NCBI GenBank assembly: GCA_903632075.3
Contig: CAHIKZ030000126.1
Coordinates: forward strand, 981,001 to 1,045,000
Length of the DNA: 64,000 nucleotides
Origin: Acanthosepion pharaonis
Lineage: Eukaryota > Mollusca > Cephalopoda > Sepiida > Sepiidae
Direction: 5' to 3'
In this document: positions 55,580 through 64,000 of the stretch, piece after piece
Numbering within the stretch: position 1 is the first letter of the stretch
Layout of the letters: the number at the start of each line of letters is the position of its first letter
The notes under the pieces: generated by a model
The model's input: the letters and a program-made list of their open reading frames with translations, nothing else
Databases searched by the model: none
Told to the model about the DNA's origin: nothing
Program-made: the position numbers and the translations under genes

Positions 55580-58500
55580 TCACATTGTCACAAATGTAAA
55601 TATGTAATAAAAAGGAAATAGAAAAAAACAAAACAAAGGTGTTTGTCTTTAAGGCAACAACATTGGTAGAAAGTAAATTCCCTTAAGATTTTGTAATATC
55701 TATAAACATGAATGGCCAGACTAAAATATATTTGTAGAGTCTACTCTTGAGAGAGGGCAAAATGTCTCTATTATGTCTCTTGTCTCCCAAAGGAGAAACA
55801 AAAGAAATTGTGTGGTTCTTAGAAGAAAATACAGTTGTGACTTGAAATAGAATGTGTGATATGATTAATAATGTAGTTGATGTGTGTCATTACATCAATG
55901 TTGATATTAACAACCACAGAAAGATGGGAGCAATTAGGAGTCTGATCCAATTCTTCTTTCTCTCTTATGCTTTATTAGGTTATCAGCATTTAGTCTCATC
56001 TTTAATTTCCTTAACCTAGACATCAACTCAGACCAACAGCCAACTCTATCAGTTGTTTATCATTAGTAATTCTAGCTATTATCAAGTGAGAGCCAAGTGG
56101 AGTGCCATTGTTGGTCTGTGCATACAGTATCAATTGATCTTAATATAATCCTGGATATGTTACACTTAATGGAATTTAAGTAAAAACAAAACAACCTTTT
56201 ACTCTACAGTTTTCTTCCCAATTACTAAACTCAGAATTCCATGAAATTTTGAAAAAATATGATTCTACTTTTTAAAGCTCAATGCTTTATTCTCCTTAAG
56301 ATTGTTATTCAATTTTTTTTAAATAGTAATTAAAGTATCTGTGAAAATTTCATGGTTTTCCTATTTGAATATTTTGATGAATCATAATTCTCAATTTAAT
56401 AAGGTCTTTGTGCATTCCATGGCTATAAAATATCTCTGGAAATTCACCTATTGCATCATTAAATATTTAAGCTTAACAACTCTAACACAAATATTACAAT
56501 AACAATCATAAATATGAATCCAGTTCATTATTTAAAGGAGTAAGAGGGTACAAATGAAAATTGCCAAGGTTTTGCATTTTATTGAAGCAGACAATGAAAG
56601 TGTTATTGTATCAGCTACCTTCTCTTTCTTACTTTATTTTTTATTATTATGTATGCTTCATTTTTCGCACTATAACCAAACAGCATCTCTCATATATCTT
56701 TTTCTTTTGTCTTTCTTCACACCCAAAGTAGAATGGTTTATTATTTATCTGAGGTAATGGCATGGCATAATGCACATGGTAACTTATTAACAGAGGAACA
56801 AACAGAATTATAATATGATTATTCTTATTTTATTAATAGCTTATAATTTTAACCTCAGATTCTTTTTTTTTAATAATATATTTAAAATAAATATACCTTC
56901 TTCCTTTAATGGCTACATGAAATTATTTATGCAAAAAGCATTTTTGTTTTCTGTTTTTGAAGTATTATTAAGTTGACTAAATATATTTATGAACTTTCTT
57001 GTTAAAGAGCAGATATTTATAAAATTTGTTATATTTGGGTCCAGAACTTCAATAATGGATGACACTAACTAGAGTTCCTAACCATTGCTCTGTGCCATTG
57101 TTTTAGTCTAGATATCTATCTATAAGGCTGCAAATATAACCTTACCATTACTTATAAATTGCAGTCATTTATGTATTCTGTACAATACTAGAAAGAGAAC
57201 CCCACTTTTTTTTTTCTTTTAAAGTAATTGGAATTTCAGATAAATTGCTGGTGACAGCAAGGACAATAATGATGACAATGGTGCACTTTTCCGTTGTTGT
57301 TTTTTTCTCTTTGCTTAATGCATAATGACAAGTCACTATCAAATATATTCATTACAATGTGACTCGTGCAATATCTATATTATCTTCCTCTTCCACTTTG
57401 TTGTCACAGATTTTATGACCTTCTATGCATCAAGCTTTGAAAATCATTCATTGGAAATTAGAAAAACAAGAGCAAAGTTTCCATGATTCTATTCCACTCT
57501 TATCAGAATTAACTCTTCCTAATGGAATTTCTATCTTTTCTAAGTTTTTCTATCATTGCTATATTTTTTTTTTTTTTTTTGTAAAATCTTCCCACATTTA
57601 TTTGTTATTAAAAAAATAGTGGATTCAGAATGGTGGGAGGATATTTTATTCCTCTCAAATCAATTTTCTCTCTAGAAAAAGCCTACAAGTGAATACTCAA
57701 ATTAGCCATAGGCAAAGATTGATAGGCTCTGATAGCCATTAGGCTTAGATTATGTTTTTCCAAGGCTGTTTCTTTATTTCCTAAGTGGCTGTGCCTAGTA
57801 ATAAGCCATTACTAACCACAGGATTATCTCTTCTTTGGCTGTGATTGGAATGACGAGGGCAGGTTAACATGAAGGAAGAGGAAGCTAGAAAGAGGGTGTT
57901 GGGGGGAGTATCTGTGTCCATATTCATCTCTTTACAATTATTACCACCACTCCCACACATACAATAATAAAAAAATATTTCTACATTACACACACACAGA
58001 CACATAATAATTATAAAGAAACCAGGGAATTATATCATAAATTGATTAGTTTAAAGAAAAAAGAAAAATAATAAAAAAACAGTATTTAGGAATCTTTACG
58101 TGAAGAAAATTTATTCTGACAGTTATTGCGTTTTTATTAGGGCTCACCAAATTATATAAAGTTGTTTGAGGAAATTCCATGGGGACTTCTTACATCACAG
58201 ACTTAGAGATATTGAGAGTTGGAAACAAGAAAACATGACCCCATAAAAATTATGTCTGTTGAGTTTTAAAAGAAAGCAATTCTGAAGATGTTTCTGTGTT
58301 TAAAGGAAAATCTCTGTTCTAGTAAACTCTTTATAGATACTTCTCTCAGTATTTTTTCTTAGCTGTGTTTTTTTATTTTTTTCACTTGTGCCAGAAGCAG
58401 GTTTATTCTTTTCTGCTCTTCATCTGAGCTAAATTATCATTAAACTAATTTCTCTTAATTGAGAGCTATTATAAAATAATAATGTATCAATAGAGGAAAA

Positions 58501-59335
58501 AAAAATCAATTTTTTACACAATTTTTGTGTTTATTCTCTGCAATGTCTGGAAAGATTTAAAGCAAACAAAACAGTTTTCTGTTTATTATTCTTACAGTGA
58601 CAGTTTTTTTTAATTCAGAAATTTCTTAAGTACAATATTTTATTATTTATGACTTTTCTTTTTCCTCTTTTTGACACAATAGGATTTAAATTTTCAAATA
58701 CCTTTCTTTTAGAATAAAGTTATTTGATATTTATAAAACTCTTATTTGATGAACTTGATTATTCCTTAACCATCATTATTTTAATTTTTATTGCATTTCA
58801 GTCAATGTCAAGACTGTTTGGGATTGAATTTTATCTTTTGTTCTGTTAGGCACATTGCATTGTGGGATATTGTAGATGTTCTGGATTATGTCCCCTTGAT
58901 TCTTTTTTTTTCTTTTCTTTTTGTAAGAGACTATTTGATTTGCATACTAGTCTTTTATGTTGCTTCTTTTGTGTCTTAACAGTCAAGGATTAACTTGTAC
59001 TCTTATCTAAATGAAAAGTCTTTATTGTTTAGCTCGTCAAACATTTGAATAAAGATTGAGTAGCTTGGGTTTTGTCCAAAGTGCAAGGTTGGTTGAAATT
59101 CACAAAATCTTAAAGAATTCTAGTGCAAAACATGAACAAAGAACTTACAGTGTACAAACCAGTGCTTGAAAGTGCATTTTATCCTTGTCGTAAGGGTTTC
59201 TACAATATGTTTAGGAAAGAGTTAGAAATAAAGGCAAATTTCTATTTTTTCATTCAGATTATATGCCTCCCATTTCTCAATATTCAATGAAACACATCCA
59301 CAACAAAGTATCTGTCTATATTTCTGAGATGAGGT
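55580..59335. other. Gene-free stretch
   Basis: No gene or element recognised over 3.7 kb. Short homopolymer runs (for example T at 57564-57581). Confidence 0.5.
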
Positions 59336-59336
59336 A

Positions 59337-59661
59337 TTATGTAAATTATTTACATTATTCGGACTATTGTCCTCATCTTAGTCACCATGTTTATCACAAT
59401 GTTTCGGCTGTTGTACGCTCCAGCCTTCTTCAGGTGGTTGGAATGTCAAACTGAACCCTTTATTTTGCTCACTGAGGTAGACTGTTCTAGTTCCACATGC
59501 CATGTCTAATGGAACTAGAACAGTCTACTCCAGTGAGTGAAATAAAGGGTTCAGTTTGACATTCCAACCACCTGAACAAAGCCAGAGTGTACAATGGTCA
59601 AAACGGAATAGATATGGCGACAAAGATGAGGACAATAGTCCAAATAATGTAAATAGTATCC
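59337..59661. repeat. Foldback element, family F59, copy 2
   Basis: The left arm 59343-59495 and right arm 59510-59661 are inverted copies of about 150 bp around a 14-nt loop (CATGCCATGTCTAA). Paired landmarks are GTAGACTGTTCTAGTTCCA with TGGAACTAGAACAGTCTAC, and GGTGGTTGGAATGTCAAACT with its inverse. The similarity between arms is high, so the palindrome is fairly young. No coding; function unknown. Confidence 0.88.
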
Positions 59662-60049
59662 ACAACAAAATCAGTAGAGGTGTTAATAAGTTAGAACTAA
59701 TTGTGTAGATAATGGATTTTTCCAGAATTATAAAAAGAAATATTAAAAAAAAACTCCTATTATATAGGATTTGAGTTTGTTTTTTGCATATTTTTTATAG
59801 GCATTTTACAGTTTTATAACTGAATACATTTTTAAACTTGTAGATATTAATTTACTTTCTGCCTCCAACTGGAATAAAAGATGATATGGACACAAAAGGG
59901 ATCTTTTACAAAACAACACAATAAATGCATTTGTTGCTCACCATAATGAATCTGATCTTAATTTTGGTTTAAAAAATGCTACTCTAATTAAGAGAAAACA
60001 ATTTATTTAAATTGAAAAGGTTTAGAAAGTGCTTTAGTCAATAGATCAT
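59662..60049. other. Gene-free stretch
   Basis: Nothing recognised. Confidence 0.4.
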
Positions 60050-60239
60050 CCACAATAAATTTGCATCCAGAGAACTGGTGCACAGCATGCCACAAGGTCT
60101 CCAAAGGATCCTCCTCAGGTTTTGAATTCAGAGTTTTCCTTGTCCTAGATCAGTTCCTATAGAACCCAGTCTGTCCTGCAATTTACCTATAGGTGGGGGA
60201 GAAGAGATAGATTCATACTTTTCCTAAGAGAATTAAATA

Positions 60240-60240
<1 letters not shown>
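60050..60240 (-). repeat. SINE body fragment, 22.7-kb family
   Basis: On the minus strand: AAAAGTATGAATCTATCTCT, TCTCCCCCACCTATAGGTAA, GACTGGGTTCTATAGG and CTCTGAATTCAAAACCTGAG match the 22.7-kb SINE in order. The head is missing; the 5' end lies beside a TA tract. Confidence 0.7.

Positions 60241-60242
<2 letters not shown>

Positions 60243-60287
<45 letters not shown>
60243..60287. repeat. (TA)n microsatellite
   Basis: About 22 TA units. Confidence 0.95.
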
Positions 60288-60289
60288 GC

Positions 60290-61690
60290 ACACACCTGCC
60301 TAATTTAATATCTTCATATGGTGGCCAATTAAACTTAATTTATAATAAAAATTAAAAAATAGCCCAACTTCTAGTAATTTGATTTAAAAAATATTTTTAT
60401 ATAGTATTCATTATCATGTAAATTTAACCACTTGTATTTATTCAACACGTTTACTGTTTCTTTGAAAAGGAATTTTCCCACTAAAACAAAGAATTCTTCA
60501 TCTTTCATGCTGAAATTTTTCATTTAAGATTTCTCAATAAATTTTATGTTGTCTTTCTATTTCTGAATAATGAAGAATTTCAGCTCTGATTCTATTCTCA
60601 TTATTAATTCCATATTCCTCTTGTACTATGGTAACAAGTACTAAATGTTATTTTAGATAACTGTTCAATGAGTCAAATTGTAAGAAAGGAACAGCTTGCC
60701 AAAATTTAACAATTCTCTGCCACTATTTAGTGCTTCATTGCTTGCAGACATTCTGGCTGCTTGTGACCCTTCATCTCTGCCTCTATTTACTTTGGCCTCA
60801 ATGGTAGAAAGTTGCCTTTCACCTCCTGCTGCTCCCTTCCATGTCAGGTTCAGTGCTCTTTGCTGCTGTTCCTGACAGCCAACTCTAAATGATCCTTGTC
60901 CAATCTTTCAGCGGAAAGTGGCATAGAATCCTAGGGGCCATCTGCAAGATTGTGCACTGTGATCAGAAACATATTGTGTGAGAGAGAGAGAGAGAGATAG
61001 AAAATAAGTGCTAGTGGGAGTGTTGATTCCACACAGATTGCTTCTACCAGAGGAAACGCTCTTTAGTTCATATTTTACTAGGAAGAATTACATTAATTAT
61101 TCTTCATAAAACTTTTCTCTATTATATTTGAATCAGGAATTTGATTGGTAGCAAGGAGTGAGGCAGATATTAATCTGTCCCTGGCAAAGTTCTTACTATG
61201 AGAAGAAATTTTTCATTTTTCACTTCAAAATTATTCCATAGACAGTATCAGGCAAAGAATAATTTTTCCATGAGGGTTTCACTTACTTCATGGAGTTGAT
61301 AGATTTTACAAGTAGATAAATGTAATAATTAAATAGTAAATGTAATAGTTAATTACCAGTTAGTTTAAATAAATCTTGGTTTAATAAAAATTTAGTGTTT
61401 TGAACATATCCTCATTATTGTCTTATATAATAATATATAAATAATTTCTAAAGAATTAATGGATTTATTCTTAATATGACATTTTTATTACTTGAAACTG
61501 AGTGGTAAAGCAAACTGGATTAAATCATAATTTCCCCTACAAAGGGGAATACATGAAATTAGTCTAAATAAAATCCATATACAATAAGATACATAACATG
61601 ATATACTTTCCTATTTATTATTAAAGTACACCCTTATGCAAACTAATTGAAACAAAATGAATAATTCCATTATTATTTACTTTTTTCATA
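60290..61690. other. Gene-free stretch
   Basis: A (GA)n run at 60979-60995; otherwise nothing recognised. The stretch 60720-60960 is less A+T-rich than its surroundings, without coding signal. Confidence 0.5.
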
Positions 61691-61724
61691 TTTTTCCAAT
61701 GAAACATAACTCAGTGCACATGTT

Positions 61725-62060
61725 AGTACTTCATATATCCATTCCACAAGGTCGTTCTTTGTAGATTGACCACAGATTCTCAATTGGATTTAAATCAAGA
61801 GAGTTTCCAGACCAGTCTATAGTACTTTGATTTGCTCACTAGTAAGGCTTGCCTGTGTATTCATGCAGCATTACAATTTTATTACACTTTCTTGGAGTAA
61901 TATTCATCACAGACAATGGCCATAAGACAACTAATTGACAGTCAAGACAATAATGTCTGGGCACGATAAAAATCTGATGCAATCACTGATGATGCAATAT
62001 TTTTCAAGGCCAAACAAATTTCATCATACACCTCAAAAATAGATTCATATTACTGCACAC
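61725..62060 (-). pseudogene. Tc1-like transposase C-terminal fragment
   Basis: On the minus strand the residues SLTSEQIKVL, then DWSGNSLDLNPIENLWSIYK (about 61818-61760) form the box with the third catalytic acid (the Glu of NPIENLW) in Tc1 DD34E transposases. Upstream sequence to about 62060 is decayed. Frame shifts and stops are present. Confidence 0.8.
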
Positions 62061-62064
62061 CACT

Positions 62065-62852
62065 GCAGATGACCCAATCTGAGGAAAAAATAGAAATTGA
62101 TTACACTCAGTCACTCCAGTGGGTCTAAAACTGATCATATGGTGTAAGAAAGGAAATTAAAGTGGTTGTTTCAAAAGTGTATGTGAATTTATTTTCTGCT
62201 TGTGATCAACCATAGAATTTAACCAGGTTCATATAATTTCAGTTATACTTTATGTACTATGTTCACTTGTTCAATTATTTTAAATTTAGAAATCTTAGTG
62301 ATAGCTTACAAAATGGTAGTATCTATGATTAAACAACTTTTCTTAATCAAATTTTGATGAAAAAGGCAGGTGTTTGACAAGAAATAAAAAAATAATTACA
62401 GAATAAGTGAAATTTAGAATGTGGAGTAATTGTTTCTGATAAAGGACACTGCCTTAAAACTTAGATATGTTTTTTGGTAATTGAATGACTAACTGAAAAA
62501 TAACTCCTATGTAAATGTAGTAAATTGCTGGATAAAACATTTTTACTTTTTAATTAAATGGCATCAGTTTATCTGTCATATTTGAATAACTTTAAAAATG
62601 ATCTTCAATATATCTTAGAGAACCACTAGTAGGATTGTAACCACCAAATATGTTCACTTTGTGATCTAATGTTTAAACTACTTTCCTTCTTTATATGATA
62701 ATCTAACTATTTATTATACACTTATAAAAATAGTCTTCTGAAAACTAACAATTCACATCAATCACGTGTTGACTAGTCAACTAAAAAAAGCCATTTCAGA
62801 AAATACATCTGACTTTGGAGATGAGCAGAATCCATATAAAAGATTTTTACAA

Positions 62853-62854
<2 letters not shown>
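62065..62854. other. Gene-free stretch
   Basis: Nothing recognised. Confidence 0.45.
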
Positions 62855-62886
<32 letters not shown>

Positions 62887-62887
62887 C
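62855..62887. repeat. (TA)n(TG)n microsatellite
   Basis: Short TA run followed by about 12 TG units. Confidence 0.95.
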
Positions 62888-62971
62888 TTGAACAATAAAA
62901 AAAATGTTAAAAAAATTGAAATTTCAGACACACTGGGTTGTATGTTAATATTTTTGTTTTGTTAAATTAGA

Positions 62972-63022
62972 TTCCGTGACTAGTTTCAGCCAGCATGGCC
63001 ATCATCAAGAGGAAAAAAAATT
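62972..63022 (-). repeat. Repeat fragment with CTTGATGA...GAAAC core
   Basis: On the minus strand TTGATGATGGCCATGCTGGC is followed by TGAAACTAGTCACGGAATCT. The GGCC/GGC(C) stem, GAA, self-complementary ACTAGT and C resemble a hammerhead core with minimal helix III, but the first core element has an extra T and the helix I partner is absent. Confidence 0.45.
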
Positions 63023-63762
63023 CTTGCTTGTTAGTAGCAGTGAACTATATATAATTCATTAATTCATTTGAAAAGTAATAGGTTGTTCTATCTTCAGTTC
63101 TAATATTGTTTACTGTTTTTGTTTTCTAAGTACTTTGTATAACTTGGTCTTGAAATTCAATACATAATTGTAATTTTTAGTATTAATATGTCCTTGACAA
63201 CATTTTATGTGGTGAGATGTCAGTTCATGTTCACATCTCACTTTCTTTGGCCTTTTTAGTTCAAAACGATAAATCACAATTTAAGTAGAAGCAACAGACC
63301 CCAGCATACTTCTGGTATGCTAGTAAAACCTAATTTACCTAACTTGGCTACCTAGAATTTTCATATCAACTTATCAAATTAATTCTCATTCCAACTGAGA
63401 ATCAGCTATAGATTCATTGTTATATTGTTCACTGCTCATTCAACTACTGTTTTATTACTCTATTTGGTAAATTACAACCATATCAATTTCACTATACCAG
63501 GTGTAACAGCAAAATTGTCTGAATCTTGTAAAAGCAAAGTTTTCTATTTGTTAGATTAAGCTCTGAACCATTATATCTTACTGGAATTCTCAAAGATTTT
63601 TATAACACTATTGGAATCTACTTTGAGCAATAAGAATGTATAATTACTCTCCAAGCTTAATAGAAAAGTCGTGATGAAATTGATCATGAACAAAAATGAC
63701 ATCTTCATTATTAATTAATCATAGCTAAGGATCAGAAGCTCATGAAGGATTAAAATTAAGTT

Positions 63763-63764
<2 letters not shown>
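63023..63764. other. Gene-free stretch
   Basis: Nothing recognised. Confidence 0.45.

Positions 63765-63766
<2 letters not shown>

Positions 63767-63816
<50 letters not shown>
63767..63816. repeat. (TA)n microsatellite
   Basis: About 24 TA units. The remaining sequence to 64000 shows no recognised feature. Confidence 0.95.
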
Positions 63817-63817
<1 letters not shown>

Positions 63818-64000
63818 TTCCAGGATCATTTTCCAACTTATTCAAGATGATCTTCACCTTCTCTAATCTTCTAACTTTCTGTCCTAGGGTAACAAGATGT
63901 CTCACAGGTTTCATGTATGATTTCATTTTCAAGTCTTTTTTTCATTGCTCAGTTGAGAGGTCAGTGGGGCTGACGCAAAATGATTTTAACCTGTTCTCTT

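Noticed and set aside
59337..59661. F59 foldback as a complete hammerhead ribozyme
   Set aside because: The CTGAAGA and GAAAC elements are present with a partial stem, but no helix I partner or UH cleavage site in the required place; the apparent long pairing is just the palindrome.

Overview
The window looks like non-coding DNA from an animal genome, most likely a cephalopod and probably an octopod. The evidence is indirect: high A+T content, very many (TA)n and (CA)n(TA)n tracts, abundant tRNA-derived SINEs, decayed RTE-like and jockey/CR1-like LINEs, Tc1/mariner and Helitron copies, and no long open frame that reads like a host gene. I found no host exon, no intact protein-coding gene and no intact tRNA or rRNA gene. 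Nearly every recognisable protein signal belongs to a decayed mobile element.

Layout. 0-5.3 kb: a long foldback repeat (175-632), unremarkable A+T-rich DNA, and a mariner-like deletion derivative with both terminal inverted repeats (4931-5329). 6-8 kb: (TA)n tracts around a large inverted repeat (7081-7920). Each of its arms carries a sequence that folds on paper as a 46-nt type I hammerhead ribozyme. 8.6-9.7 kb: a non-autonomous Helitron. 11.8-14.9 kb: TA tracts, tRNA-derived SINEs and a LINE 3' end. 19.7-20.4 kb: a hAT-type MITE. 23.6-24.2 kb: an RTE-like LINE 3' end. 24.4-26.7 kb: a short, internally deleted Ty1/copia-like LTR retrotransposon with both LTRs, primer-binding site, zinc knuckle and RNase H remnant. 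27.2-28.1 kb: a second LINE 3' end. 29.0-29.4 kb: a C-rich/G-rich minisatellite. 30.9-38.2 kb: three RTE-like LINE pieces. 39.8-43.8 kb: TA tracts with foldbacks, two Tc1-like remnants, and a Helitron inserted inside one of them. 46-48.3 kb: TA minisatellite, a second hammerhead-like hairpin, a SINE and a LINE C-terminal zinc finger. 48.3-52.3 kb: two inverted copies of an unnamed repeat. 52.5-55.1 kb: SINEs, including a head-to-head pair and a 5S-rRNA/tRNA composite. 55.3-59.7 kb: two complete copies of another foldback family. 61.7-62.1 kb: a third Tc1-like remnant.

How the parts relate. The window is a layered record of insertions. Foldbacks and SINE pairs repeatedly sit between (TA)n or (CA)n(TA)n tracts. 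Several foldback families carry a CTGAWGA...GAAAC core. In the 7-kb element this core is embedded in all three hammerhead helices, which makes it the best candidate here for an active RNA system. All calls come from reading the sequence by eye; no alignment, folding or database search was run.
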